DNA from: an uncultured Robiginitomaculum sp.
Lineage (GTDB): Bacteria; Pseudomonadota; Alphaproteobacteria; Caulobacterales; Maricaulaceae
Assembly: GCA_938010385.1 (NCBI GenBank)
Contig: CALLVD010000012.1
Coordinates: forward strand, 1 to 59,984
Reading direction: 5' to 3'
DNA: 59,984 bases
Each line of letters starts with the position of its first letter. Position 1 is the first letter of the stretch. Made by a program: the position numbers and the translations under genes. Below the pieces are notes generated by a model that worked only from the letters and a program-made list of their open reading frames with translations, had not been told where the DNA came from and ran no database searches. Below, one piece after another: positions 39,932 to 51,673 of the stretch.

Positions 39932-40246
39932 ATGTTCGCTGTCATCAAAACCGGTGGTAAACAATACAAAGTTGCCAAAGACGATTTGATCATCGTTGAA
40001 AAAGTCGAAGGCGAAGCCGGCGACAAAGTTAAGTTCGGCGAAGTCCTGATGTGCGGCACAGACGGCGACGTTTCTGTCGGCGCCCCTGTTGTCAAAGGCG
40101 CATCCGTTGCCGGCGAAGTCGTCGAGCAGCGCCAAGGCAAAAAAGTTTTGGTCTTCAAAAAGAAGCGCCGCCAAACATACCGCCGTAAAAAAGGTCATCG
40201 TCAACTCGAATCAGTTGTCCGCATTACCGGCATTACAGCCAAATAA
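39932..40246 (+). CDS. rplU: 50S ribosomal protein L21
   Basis: MFAVIKTGGKQYKVAKDDLIIVEKVEG...KKRRQTYRRKKGHRQ. Start set at 39932. Confidence 0.98.
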   Translation: MFAVIKTGGKQYKVAKDDLIIVEKVEGEAGDKVKFGEVLMCGTDGDVSVGAPVVKGASVAGEVVEQRQGKKVLVFKKKRRQTYRRKKGHRQLESVVRITGITAK

Positions 40247-40315
40247 TTCACGGCGTTACGCCGACCCATTCATCCGCGCCCCGCAAAGCTCGGCGCAAAC
40301 CCTACGGAGTTCATC

Positions 40316-40582
40316 ATGGCACATAAAAAAGCCGGTGGTTCATCAAATAACGGTCGCGACAGTGCAGGCCGTCGCCTTGGCGTCAAGAAATCCGGCGGCC
40401 AAGCCGTGATTCCGGGCAACATTATTATTCGCCAGCGCGGGACTAAGTATTACCCGGGCGAGCATGTCGGCATGGGCAAAGACCACACCCTCTTTGCGAA
40501 AGTTGCCGGCCGCGTTGCATTTACTACCAAACGCAACGACCGCACATTTGTGTCCGTCGTGACGGCAGAAGCCGCAGAATAG
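40316..40582 (+). CDS. rpmA: 50S ribosomal protein L27
   Basis: [29 protein letters not shown]. Confidence 0.99.
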   Translation: MAHKKAGGSSNNGRDSAGRRLGVKKSGGQAVIPGNIIIRQRGTKYYPGEHVGMGKDHTLFAKVAGRVAFTTKRNDRTFVSVVTAEAAE

Positions 40583-40636
40583 CAATCCAAATACATACGG
40601 ATTGCCCCTAATCAGGCAGTCCGAAGCATCAAGCTT

Positions 40637-40670
40637 AAAGGGAAGACGGACTGCCGCCTTCCCTTTTTTT
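40637..40670 (+). terminator. Intrinsic terminator after rpmA
   Basis: AAAGGGAAGacggactgccgCCTTCCCTTTTTTT. Confidence 0.82.
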
Positions 40671-40692
40671 ATTCCCGCTTGGAGCTTTTGCT

Positions 40693-41266
40693 ATGTTAAA
40701 TCGTGCCCTGCCGCCTCAGACCCCTTCGCCTGTCATTACAATGCCTGCGAATATCGTGACGCCGCGCGCGATGCTGCGAAAGGTCCGACTGTCCGATGCC
40801 GCCGCTGTCTCTGCACAGGTGAGCGATTACGATATTGCGAAAATGACGCAAAGCATTCCCTACCCGATGCCGAAAGTATCGGCCGAGATTTGGCTGCTGC
40901 TCAGCCGCTCTGCATGGGATCGCGGATTGCGTTACAGCTATGCCGTTTGCCCTGTCGGTTCGGATAAATTGCGCGGCGTTGTCAGCCTCTTCCAAACGCC
41001 CGGCGGCGAATGGGAAATCGGCTATTGGATTGCGCGCGATTTGTGGAGCCAAGGCTACGCGGCGCATTGCGCCCGCGCCGCCATGGACGCTTTCGAGGCC
41101 GCTAACGGGCCGGCCCGCTTTCACGCGGGCGTGTTTGACGACAATCCGGCCTCCGCTGTCGTGCTCGCAAAGCTCGGCTTCAAGCCGACCGGCATGACAG
41201 ATAATCTGTTTTCGATGGCGCGCCTTGAAAATGTGCCGGGCAAACATTTTATAAGGGAGCCCGGCG

Positions 41267-41277
<11 letters not shown>
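40693..41277 (+). CDS. GNAT family N-acetyltransferase (RimJ/RimL type)
   Basis: EIGYWIARDLWSQGYAAHCARAAMDAF; NPASAVVLAKLGFKPTG. Start may be 40741. Confidence 0.88.
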
Positions 41278-42819
<1,542 letters not shown>

Positions 42820-42825
42820 GTAAGC

Positions 42826-43968
42826 ATGAAGCAAGCAGATACATCGCTGATAAACGCGCTGCAAAACGCGAAACGAGTCGTCATCAAGATTGGCTCGGCC
42901 CTGCTGCTTGACGGTATAACAGGGCACATTAATCGCGACTGGCTCTACGGATTGGCCGCCGATATTGATGCGCTGCGCGGCCGCGGGGTCGACGTAGTTA
43001 TTGTGTCCTCAGGCGCCATCGGGCTGGGCCGCGCGCGGTTAGGACTTCGCGGAGATGAATTGAGTTTAGAACAAAAGCAAGCCTGCGCCGCGGCCGGGCA
43101 AGCGCAACTGACTCAGAGCTACGAAGATGTGCTGTCCCCGCTCGGCCATGTCACAGCGCAGACCTTGATGACCTTGCCGGATACAGAAGACCGTCGCCGC
43201 TGGCTTAACGGACGGCGCACGCTCAAGACCTTGCTGGCGCTCGGCGCTGTGCCGGTGGTGAATGAAAATGATACCGTATCGACAGACGAGATTCGCTACG
43301 GCGATAATGACCGTCTGGCCGCCCGCGTCGCGCAAATGTGCGGGGCGGATATGCTCTTGCTTTTATCCGACATTGACGGGCTCTATACGGCCGACCCGCG
43401 CCGCGATAAATTCGCCGTGCATATTCCTGTTATCGACGCCATTACGCCGCAAATTGAAGCCATGGGCGGCAGTGAAAATCCTGACGCCGGCGTCGGCACC
43501 GGCGGCATGGCAACAAAGATTGCGGCGGCGCGCATCGCTGTCGCCGCAGGGTGTCACGTCGTCGTGACACGCGGCGATGTCGCCCGCCCTATATCTGCGC
43601 TGGAAACCGGCGGCCGGTCCAGTTGGTTCACGGCGCACATAGATCCGTTCACAGCGCGCAAGCAATGGATTGTCGGCAGCTTGAATCACCCGGGAACTAT
43701 TTTAGTTGATGCCGGCGCCGCGCAAGCGCTCAAGACAGGTAAAAGCCTTTTGCCGGCCGGCGTGACCGAAATATCCGGACAATTTACCAAAGGCGATCCC
43801 GTTTCAATCGTGGGACCGGACGGGCATAAACTGGCCTACGGTCTTACCGCTTACGATTCGGAAGACGCGAAACGCATTGCAGGTATGAAATCTCAAGACA
43901 TTATCGCAACCCTTGGCTATAGTGCCGGGGCAGCCCTTATTCACGCAGACGACTTGGCTTTACTATGA
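42826..43968 (+). CDS. proB: Glutamate 5-kinase with PUA domain
   Basis: VIKIGSALL...VSSGAIGLGR...NENDTVSTDEIRYGDND...GTGGMATKI. Confidence 0.97.
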   Translation: MKQADTSLINALQNAKRVVIKIGSALLLDGITGHINRDWLYGLAADIDALRGRGVDVVIVSSGAIGLGRARLGLRGDELSLEQKQACAAAGQAQLTQSYEDVLSPLGHVTAQTLMTLPDTEDRRRWLNGRRTLKTLLALGAVPVVNENDTVSTDEIRYGDNDRLAARVAQMCGADMLLLLSDIDGLYTADPRRDKFAVHIPVIDAITPQIEAMGGSENPDAGVGTGGMATKIAAARIAVAAGCHVVVTRGDVARPISALETGGRSSWFTAHIDPFTARKQWIVGSLNHPGTILVDAGAAQALKTGKSLLPAGVTEISGQFTKGDPVSIVGPDGHKLAYGLTAYDSEDAKRIAGMKSQDIIATLGYSAGAALIHADDLALL

Positions 43969-45248
43969 CTGACCACTCCCCCATCAATGATTTACAGACC
44001 TATATGGACGGCCTTGGCGTAAAGGCCAAAGCCGGAGCCCGCGCGCTTCGCCTCGCGAGTAAGGCGCAGAAAAACAAGGCGCTGCTGGCTATGGCCGCTC
44101 ATATTCGCGCGCAGTCCGGCGAAATTTTACAGGCCAACGCAAAAGATATGGAAGCCGGTAAGGCCAAAGGTTTGAGTGCAGCTATGCTCGACCGGCTTTT
44201 GCTTGACGGCGGACGCATTGAAGGCATCGCCGGCGGGCTGGAAGCAATTGCTGCCCTGCCCGAACCGGTCGGCGTTGAGGATAAACGCTGGACCCGCCCG
44301 AACGGCTTGACCATCGCTAAAGTTCGCGTGCCCATAGGCGTTATCGGCATTATCTATGAAAGCCGGCCGAATGTAACGGCGGATGCCGGCGCGTTGTGCG
44401 TCAAATCAGGCAATGCCGCCATTTTGCGCGGTGGCAGCGAAAGCGCCCACAGCAGCGGCGCTATCCATGCCTGCTTAACGGCCGGATTGGAAGAGGCCGG
44501 ACTGCCGGCAAGCGCTATTCAGATGATTGCAACCACTGACCGCGCCGCGGTCGGCATGCTGTTGTCCGGACTGAATGACAGCGTCAGCCTAATTATTCCG
44601 CGCGGGGGTAAAAACCTGATTGCGCGGGTCCAGGCCGATGCGCGCGTTCCCGTGCTCGCGCATTTAGAAGGGCTTTGTCATACTTACGTCCATGCCAAAG
44701 CGGATCCGCAAATGGCAATCGATATTATCTGCAATGCCAAAATGCGGCGCACGGGCGTTTGCGGCGCGACCGAAACCCTGCTGATTGACAAAGCGATTGC
44801 CCCTAAACTTCTGCCCCTAATCACCGATGCTTTGACTGATTTGGGATGCGAGCTTCGCGGTGATGACCGCGCGCGCGAGTTGGCCATTGGGATTAATCCT
44901 GTGACGGATGACGACTACGCGACGGAATATCTGGATGCAATATTGTCTGTCAAAGTTACCGACGATATTGACGATGCGCTCGGCCATATTTCGCGCTACA
45001 GCTCCGGCCATACGGACGCTATCGTGACCGCCGATGACGCCGCCGCAGCGCGGTTTTTGGCCGAAGTCGACAGCGCAATTTGCGTGCACAATGCCTCGAC
45101 GCAATATGCGGACGGGGGCGAGTTCGGCTTTGGCGCCGAAATCGGAATTGCGACAGGCCGCATCCATGCGCGCGGCCCGGTCGGCGCAGAGCATTTGACC
45201 ACTTACAAATATGCCGTCATGGGCAACGGGCAGACCCGCCCTGTCTAG
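43965..45248 (+). CDS. proA: Gamma-glutamyl phosphate reductase
   Basis: PIGVIGIIYESRPNVTADAGALCVKSGNAAILRGGSE; LIIPRGGKNLI; EFGFGAEIGIATGRIHARGPVG. Confidence 0.98.
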   Translation: MTDHSPINDLQTYMDGLGVKAKAGARALRLASKAQKNKALLAMAAHIRAQSGEILQANAKDMEAGKAKGLSAAMLDRLLLDGGRIEGIAGGLEAIAALPEPVGVEDKRWTRPNGLTIAKVRVPIGVIGIIYESRPNVTADAGALCVKSGNAAILRGGSESAHSSGAIHACLTAGLEEAGLPASAIQMIATTDRAAVGMLLSGLNDSVSLIIPRGGKNLIARVQADARVPVLAHLEGLCHTYVHAKADPQMAIDIICNAKMRRTGVCGATETLLIDKAIAPKLLPLITDALTDLGCELRGDDRARELAIGINPVTDDDYATEYLDAILSVKVTDDIDDALGHISRYSSGHTDAIVTADDAAAARFLAEVDSAICVHNASTQYADGGEFGFGAEIGIATGRIHARGPVGAEHLTTYKYAVMGNGQTRPV

Positions 45249-45840
45249 GCCGGCCGGCGTCAACTGCGCAAAGCCGGGACCGAAAGTCGGGCTTTTCGGG
45301 GGCTCGTTTAATCCGGCCCATGCCGGGCATATGCTGGTCGCGGAATGCGGCCTGCGCCAAGTCGGACTGGACGAGGTCTGGTGGCTGGTCAGTCCGGGCA
45401 ACCCGCTCAAGCAATCAACAGATAACTACGCCGAGCGCAAACAAAGTGTCATTGATCTCGGCCTGCCGCCGCAAATGAAAATCAGCGAAATGGAGCAGGA
45501 TTTCGGAACCCGCTACACCGCTGATATGCTGGCCCGCGCACACGTAAAGTGGCCGCGTCATAACTTTGTCTGGCTGATGGGCGCGGATAATTTGCGGCAG
45601 TTCCCGAAATGGAAAAATTGGCAGGGCATCTTTGACACCCTGCCTATCGTAGTCATCGGCCGGCCGGGCGAAGCGGTCAAAGCGCGCCTGTCAAAAGCGG
45701 CCCGCCTGTATGCCAATGCCCGCGTTAACGAACAGAGCGCGCATATTCTTCCCGGAGCCTGCACGCCGTGCTGGACTTATTTAACGCCACCCCTTAACAG
45801 CCTGTCCTCGACAGCTATTCGGCGTGCGCGCAAGAGCTAG
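45211..45840 (+). CDS. nadD: Nicotinate-nucleotide adenylyltransferase
   Basis: VGLFGGSFNPAHAGHMLVAE; WWLVSPGNPLK; WLMGADNL. Start uncertain, overlaps proA. Confidence 0.92.
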   Translation: MPSWATGRPALSRPAGVNCAKPGPKVGLFGGSFNPAHAGHMLVAECGLRQVGLDEVWWLVSPGNPLKQSTDNYAERKQSVIDLGLPPQMKISEMEQDFGTRYTADMLARAHVKWPRHNFVWLMGADNLRQFPKWKNWQGIFDTLPIVVIGRPGEAVKARLSKAARLYANARVNEQSAHILPGACTPCWTYLTPPLNSLSSTAIRRARKS

Positions 45841-45890
45841 CCGCCTGCCCCATTTTATGTTACTGTGCGATTGCACAATAAGGAGACGTT

Positions 45891-46328
45891 TTGTCTACAC
45901 GATTTAATACCGGAAGCACGGACCTGAAAGCAGGCGTAACCGCTCCCGAAGGATTGAAAGACGCCAAGAAGCTGGCGGCGCTGATTATCGAAATTCTGGA
46001 GGAGCATTCCGCGCAGGAAATCCTCAATATTGATCTGGACGGAAAATCTTCCGTCGCGGACTATATGATTGTGGCCTCAGGCCGCTCTAACCGGCACGTC
46101 AACGCCTTGGCAGATTATATCCAAAAAGGTTTAAAAGAAGCGGGCATTTCGAAAATGGGGGTTGAGGGTCAGGAAGCCAATGACTGGGTCCTTATCGACG
46201 CGGGCGATGTTATATTGCACCTGTTCCGCCCGGAAGTGCGCGAATATTATAATATCGAGAAAATCTGGACGTCTCCGGCCGGCGAAGGCCATTTGGGCGC
46301 AGACGCCACGTTTAAACCGTCTGAATAA
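45891..46328 (+). CDS. rsfS: Ribosome silencing factor RsfS
   Basis: DYMIVASGRSNRHVNALADYI; DWVLIDAGDVILHLFRPEVREYYNIEKIW. Confidence 0.95.
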   Translation: MSTRFNTGSTDLKAGVTAPEGLKDAKKLAALIIEILEEHSAQEILNIDLDGKSSVADYMIVASGRSNRHVNALADYIQKGLKEAGISKMGVEGQEANDWVLIDAGDVILHLFRPEVREYYNIEKIWTSPAGEGHLGADATFKPSE

Positions 46329-46795
46329 TGAAGATCGTCCTGCGCGCGTCGGGCCTGATGAAGTCCGGGCCTGAACGCGACCTTGTCGACGATTACCTAT
46401 TCCGCGCGCAGCATTTGGGCCGCGGCTTGGGCATTCCTGATATATCTGAAAGTGCGATTGATACCCGCAGCGCCAAATCCCGCAGCGCAGAAACCCGCGC
46501 TTTGCTAGATGATTACGCCGGCGCGCGTTTGGTTATATTAGATGAGCGCGGCAAAAATTTGACCTCACGACAAATGGCCGAGCAAATCACGGCGTGGCGC
46601 GATAATGCCGAGAGTACAATCGTATTCGCTATAGGCGGGGCGGACGGATTTGAACCGTCAGATTTGCCGTCGGGCGCAGTAAAGTGGAGCTTTGGCAGCC
46701 AAGTCTGGCCGCACAAACTCGTCCGCGTCATGCTGGCGGAACAGATATACCGCATCCTCTCAATTATGGCCGGAACGCCCTATCATCGCGACTAA
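46328..46795 (+). CDS. rlmH: 23S rRNA (pseudouridine1915-N3)-methyltransferase RlmH
   Basis: VILDERGKNLTSRQMAEQI; FAIGGADGF; HKLVRVMLAEQIYRILSIMAGTPYHRD. Confidence 0.97.
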   Translation: MKIVLRASGLMKSGPERDLVDDYLFRAQHLGRGLGIPDISESAIDTRSAKSRSAETRALLDDYAGARLVILDERGKNLTSRQMAEQITAWRDNAESTIVFAIGGADGFEPSDLPSGAVKWSFGSQVWPHKLVRVMLAEQIYRILSIMAGTPYHRD

Positions 46796-47499
46796 GCCGG
46801 TTCTTGCTCCGTCAGATCATCGCCTTTTGCCGCTTCAACACCGCTGCGACGCGCGTCAATGACGTCGACAAAATAATGATTGACGTCGCGGTGCTCTGCC
46901 TCATCGGCGCGCACGGCGATTATGACGTCACGCAAGCGCGCATCTTTCGGCAGTTGCCAATAATCAATCGCGATTTGCGGGGCGGGTATATTCTCATGCC
47001 GTCCTTCGTCGACTTCTCTAAGGTAGCTTGTATAGCTGATGACGGCTTCTTCTTCGAAATAAGCGACAACGCGGTGCGCTGTTCGCGGGGCCAGCAGGTA
47101 GAGAAAGAAGTAAGCATTATAAAAAATCAACTGCACGGTTGCGATTAGAAAACGCTCGAACCGGTTCGGCTGCGCGACCGTGATAAAGGTCATTAAATGC
47201 ATGCGCTCATTTTCAGCCTCGTCCAGCAAAGTGTGGATCCAGCCTTCATCGTCGCGCATTTTACGCAGGCAGCGCAAATGCACCATTAAGCCGCCAACCA
47301 TGCCCGGCACAGCCGCAACCGTTTCAAGCACAACAGCGCGATGGCCGTAGCGCTTGGCAAAAAACGTGTCCGCAAAGAAACGAAGCATCTTCACAAAGCT
47401 GTAAGCGATGCGGTCGCTCAGTGATTTAGGCTTAACATGCACATCAAGCGCAATATGCGGGTCCCATTCCCGTACAATTTGGCGGCGGGGTTCGATCAT
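46792..47499 (-). CDS. Alternative oxidase (di-iron ubiquinol oxidase)
   Basis: All AOX ligand motifs: VVLETVAAVPGMVGG, EAENERMHL, YFEEEAVISYTSYL, RADEAEHRDVNH. Confidence 0.94.
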   Translation of the reverse strand: MIEPRRQIVREWDPHIALDVHVKPKSLSDRIAYSFVKMLRFFADTFFAKRYGHRAVVLETVAAVPGMVGGLMVHLRCLRKMRDDEGWIHTLLDEAENERMHLMTFITVAQPNRFERFLIATVQLIFYNAYFFLYLLAPRTAHRVVAYFEEEAVISYTSYLREVDEGRHENIPAPQIAIDYWQLPKDARLRDVIIAVRADEAEHRDVNHYFVDVIDARRSGVEAAKGDDLTEQEPA

Positions 47500-47624
47500 G
47501 ACTATCTCCTTTTAGCCTGCCTTAAACATAGGAATGATTGCGCAAATTAACAGACATCAACTTGACGCGCGACAATCATGAAAGTTCCCTATGACACAGG
47601 CGCTCATTTTGCGTAGCTTAAGCC

Positions 47625-48863
47625 ATGCTTCGCACGATGACAGTTTTGATTCTTTTGGCCTGCTGCGCGCCTGCCTTGGCGCAAGACGCGCCCGATGCCG
47701 CCAAGCTCGAAGCCATTAAAGCGCAAGAGGCCGAAGCCGCCGCCCGCAAGGCCAAGCTGGAAAAAGAGCGCAAAGCGGCCAATGCAGAGATAAAAAAGCT
47801 GCGTGAAAACCTGATTGCGGCCGCCGCGCAGGCGCAGACGTATGAAAAGGCCGCGCAGTCTGCGGCGCGAGCACTGTCAGATTTAAATGAAAAATCATCT
47901 GACCTGCGCAAGGCCCTGACTGCAGATCAGCGCGCCATGACCGGCTTACTGGCCATATTGCAACGTCTGGAGCGCAATCCTCCGCCCGCCGTCGCCGTGC
48001 AGCCCGTCGACGCGGTCAAAGCGGCAAGAGCCGCCGGATTAATGGCCTCAATCAACCGTCAACTGGAACTGCGCGCCGCCGCAATCAGCGGAAAATTGGC
48101 AGAGCTGGAAATCCTGCAATCAGAAATCGGCGTGAAACAGTCTGCGCTCAGCTCATCTGAAAAAGATTTGCAGCGTCGCCGCAAAGAAATCGCCTCGCAA
48201 GTCGATGAGAAGAAAGAACTGGAAGCCGGCATACGCGAGCAAAGCGCGCAGCAAGATAAGATTATTGCCCGCCTGACAAGCCAAGCCAAAGATTTGGAAG
48301 GCTTGATTGCAGCCTTTGAGGCGCGCGCCCGCAAAACGCCCCGCGTTAAGCCGGGTGACAGCGGCGGGCTGCGCGGGCAAAGCGGTGATATTCCTTGGCC
48401 GCGCAAAAAACCGCGCGCCGACCGCGCCCCGGAGCCGTTTGTCATGCCGCCGCAAACGGACCGTTTTGCCGATGCGCGCGGGGCGCTGCGAGCGCCGGTG
48501 TCGGGGCGCATCACAGGTAAATATAATACCCGACTGAAAGACGGCAGCCGCAGCCAAGGTTTAACCGTAACCGGCGCTTCAAAAGCCCAAGTCGTCGCGC
48601 CCTATACAGGCCGCATCGCCTTTGTCGGGCCTTTCAAGAATTATGACAGCGTCTATATGCTCGATGTCGGGCAAGGATATTTTATTGTGTTGACCGGTCT
48701 CGGCAAAACCTATGGCCGCGAAGGCGATACGGTGGCGCTGGGCGAGCCGATCGGCGAAATGCCCGCGAAACCCGGCGCCGCGCTTTATATAGAGCTTTGG
48801 AAAAACGGCTCCCCGTCTGATCCGACGCCGTGGTTTGGCCCGGCGTTCACGCGATCAGGCTAA
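47625..48863 (+). CDS. EnvC-like murein hydrolase activator (coiled coil plus degenerate LytM domain)
   Basis: Signal peptide, long coiled coil, C-terminal LytM fold SGRITGKYNTR...VVAPYTGRIAFVGPFKNY...ALYIELWKNGSPSDPTPWF lacking the canonical His ligands. Confidence 0.9.
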   Translation: MLRTMTVLILLACCAPALAQDAPDAAKLEAIKAQEAEAAARKAKLEKERKAANAEIKKLRENLIAAAAQAQTYEKAAQSAARALSDLNEKSSDLRKALTADQRAMTGLLAILQRLERNPPPAVAVQPVDAVKAARAAGLMASINRQLELRAAAISGKLAELEILQSEIGVKQSALSSSEKDLQRRRKEIASQVDEKKELEAGIREQSAQQDKIIARLTSQAKDLEGLIAAFEARARKTPRVKPGDSGGLRGQSGDIPWPRKKPRADRAPEPFVMPPQTDRFADARGALRAPVSGRITGKYNTRLKDGSRSQGLTVTGASKAQVVAPYTGRIAFVGPFKNYDSVYMLDVGQGYFIVLTGLGKTYGREGDTVALGEPIGEMPAKPGAALYIELWKNGSPSDPTPWFGPAFTRSG

Positions 48864-49013
48864 GCGTTCGAATACAGACAACATTACCGATTTAAAATCT
48901 TAACGCTGCGACCGGGTATTTACCGGACAAGCGAAATCGGTCAGGTTAATAAAGGAAACAGCGCGCCGGCGCGCGCTTTGCACAGTTGCAGTGCAACACA
49001 GGAAAGACGACTT

Positions 49014-50333
49014 ATGAAATATATACTGCCTATGTTCGGCGCGATCGGCGCAACGGCGCTTTTTGCTTTCTCCGCCACCGGAATCATGGCCGGCGCGGTC
49101 GAGCGTCCGTCGCATCAGCAAACCTTCAGACAGCTTGAATTGTTTGCGGATGTTCTGTCGCGTGTGCGCAATGAATATGTTGAAGAGGTTGAAGACACAC
49201 AGCTTATCGATGAAGCGCTGAACGGCATGCTGCATGCGCTTGACCCGCATTCATCATACATGAACGCGGATGATTTTCGCGAAATGCAAAGCGGGTCTCG
49301 CGGAGAATATGGCGGGCTGGGCATGGAAGTCACCATGGAAAACGATTTGGTTAAAGTCGTCACGCCCATGGATGATACGCCCGCCTTTCGCGCAGGTATT
49401 AAAGCCGGCGATTTCCTGACAGCGATTGACGGCGAATCCATCCTGGGCATGACTTTAAATGACGCGGTTGAGCAGATGCGCGGCGAAGCCGGCAAGCCGA
49501 TTACCGTAACGGTTGTACGCGAAGGTGAAGACGAGCCGCTCGAAATTACCATGGTTCGCGAAATCATTACCCAGCGTATTGTCCGCCACCGCATTGAGGA
49601 CGGCATGGGCTATATCCGTATCTCCGGCTTTAATGAAACCACCGGCGAGTCATTGGAAGATGCGATTAAAGCCCTGAAAAAAGAAATGGGCGGAAAAATC
49701 CCGGGCCTTGTTGTTGATTTGCGTAATAATCCCGGCGGATTGCTGGACCAGTCTGTCCGCGTTTCAAGCGTGTTTCTGGATGGCGGCGAAGTCGTCTCAA
49801 CCCGTTCACGCGACCCTAAGGATACGCAGCGTTATAATGCCAAAGGCGGCGAGCTGCTCGCCGGCGTACCGGTTGTTGTGATCATCAATGGCGCGTCAGC
49901 TTCAGCGGCTGAAATTGTTGCCGGCGCCCTACAGGACCGTCAGCGGGCTTTAATCATCGGCATGACCAGCTTTGGTAAAGGCTCTGTGCAGTCCGTTATT
50001 CCGCTGAACGGCGGGCGTGACGGCGCGCTGCGATTGACGACAGCCCGTTACTACACGCCGGCCGGACGCTCTATTCAGGGCACCGGTGTTGATCCCGATA
50101 TCTTTGTGTCTTACGCGCCGGATGACGGAAAAGAACGCAAGCGTTTCGGCGAAAAGGACTTACCGAACGCTCTGGATATTGTTGACGAAGACGCCAATGC
50201 AGAAACAGCGGATATCGTTATCGATTATCCTCCGGAAGGTTGGGAGAATAAAGACGACTGGCAAATGAAAAAGGCCATCGAGTTTTTAAAAAGCCCGAAT
50301 TTCAATACGCTGTTAATGGCAAGCGCGCCGTAA
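49014..50333 (+). CDS. ctpA: S41 family C-terminal processing peptidase
   Basis: Signal peptide, PDZ domain, GLVVDLRNNPGGLLDQSV, NGASASAAEIVAGALQDRQRALIIGMTSFGKGSVQ. Start set at 49014. Confidence 0.96.
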   Translation: MKYILPMFGAIGATALFAFSATGIMAGAVERPSHQQTFRQLELFADVLSRVRNEYVEEVEDTQLIDEALNGMLHALDPHSSYMNADDFREMQSGSRGEYGGLGMEVTMENDLVKVVTPMDDTPAFRAGIKAGDFLTAIDGESILGMTLNDAVEQMRGEAGKPITVTVVREGEDEPLEITMVREIITQRIVRHRIEDGMGYIRISGFNETTGESLEDAIKALKKEMGGKIPGLVVDLRNNPGGLLDQSVRVSSVFLDGGEVVSTRSRDPKDTQRYNAKGGELLAGVPVVVIINGASASAAEIVAGALQDRQRALIIGMTSFGKGSVQSVIPLNGGRDGALRLTTARYYTPAGRSIQGTGVDPDIFVSYAPDDGKERKRFGEKDLPNALDIVDEDANAETADIVIDYPPEGWENKDDWQMKKAIEFLKSPNFNTLLMASAP

Positions 50334-50367
50334 ACATGCACGCGTAAGCGGCAGGAATGATGACGCT

Positions 50368-51669
50368 ATGACTGCTTCTCGATCCTATCAAACACCGCGG
50401 CGCAAATCGGTTTCTTTAAAAAAGCAAGCCGGCTTGTGCCTGATTACCCTGCTCGCCGTCCCGGCGGCCGCGGCAGCTTTTGTAAACTACGCCGGCGACG
50501 CGCGTGATGCCTATTCGGCAGGCGTTACCGCTGTCTCGCCGATTGAGCTGCCAAAGCCTGCCTATGATCTGAATGCAGATGTCAGCGCAGGCCTTCCGGA
50601 TATTTTGCCGAAAAATGATATGGCACAAGTCGCGGTCATCACGCCTCCGGCCGTTGATATTTTGGGTAATGGCGCCCCCGGCGAAACGGGCGGCTTAGCC
50701 GGCGACATTGCCCCGACTGCGCCGGTGATCACATCGGTTCGGCCGGCCGGGACGCCGCCGGCACGCGCCACGATTGACGGACGCCCGATTGACGAAATAC
50801 CGAGCGAGCCGGATGCAGGCCGCAATGTGCCCGGCCGCTTTATCCCCCCGGTCACGGACTCAGGCCCCCTGCCCGCTGCTCCGCTTGCGGGCCTGTCCCG
50901 CAGAACGCCGTTCGGCCCCGTCCCCACCAAGGGGCCCCGCGGGCGCTCTGCATTGACCGCCTATGCCAAACCGTTCACCGCGCCGTCACAAGGCAAAACA
51001 GTCAGCGTGATAATCGGCGGGCTGGGCATTAATGCAACGCAGACACGCAGGGCCATAAACGACCTGCCGCCACAAATTACGCTGTCTTTTGCCTCTCAGG
51101 CGTCCGGTCTTCAAACGTGGATTAATGCGGCCAGAGCCAAAGGGCATGAAGTGATTTTAGAGCTGCCTATGGAGCCCTATAACTTCAATCCCGCCGCATC
51201 CGGCGCGCGTTACACATTATTGTCCGACAATCCGCCCGGCAGTAATGTGCGCAATCTGGATTACCTCATGAGCCGCGCGCAAGGCTATTTTGCCGTGACG
51301 AATTATCTGGGCGAAAAGTTTTTTGACAGCGAAGCGGCTATTACGCCGGTCGTCACCCATATCAGTAATAGCGGCGTCGGATTCATTTATGACGGCGTGG
51401 GAAACAATGCAGCCTTAACCCGCGCATCGCGCAGCGCCGGCTTGACTTGGGTGCAAAATCAAAGCGTGATTGACGCCGGTCCGAGCGCAGCAGCCATAAC
51501 GCAAACGCTGAGTGCGCTGGAGCGCACAGGCTCGCCAAACAAGCCTGCTTTGGGCATCGGGTTTTCCTACCCTACAACCATTGACGCGGTCGAGGCTTGG
51601 GCGAAAGACGCGCAAAAACGCGGCGTCACCTTGGCTCCCGCGTCTTACGCTCTGATGCAAGGCCGCTGA
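50368..51669 (+). CDS. Divergent polysaccharide deacetylase family protein
   Basis: VSVIIGGLGINATQTRRAINDLPPQITLSFASQA; ILELPMEPYNFNP; synteny ctpA-DAC-rppH. Confidence 0.88.
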   Translation: MTASRSYQTPRRKSVSLKKQAGLCLITLLAVPAAAAAFVNYAGDARDAYSAGVTAVSPIELPKPAYDLNADVSAGLPDILPKNDMAQVAVITPPAVDILGNGAPGETGGLAGDIAPTAPVITSVRPAGTPPARATIDGRPIDEIPSEPDAGRNVPGRFIPPVTDSGPLPAAPLAGLSRRTPFGPVPTKGPRGRSALTAYAKPFTAPSQGKTVSVIIGGLGINATQTRRAINDLPPQITLSFASQASGLQTWINAARAKGHEVILELPMEPYNFNPAASGARYTLLSDNPPGSNVRNLDYLMSRAQGYFAVTNYLGEKFFDSEAAITPVVTHISNSGVGFIYDGVGNNAALTRASRSAGLTWVQNQSVIDAGPSAAAITQTLSALERTGSPNKPALGIGFSYPTTIDAVEAWAKDAQKRGVTLAPASYALMQGR

Positions 51670-51673
51670 CTCT

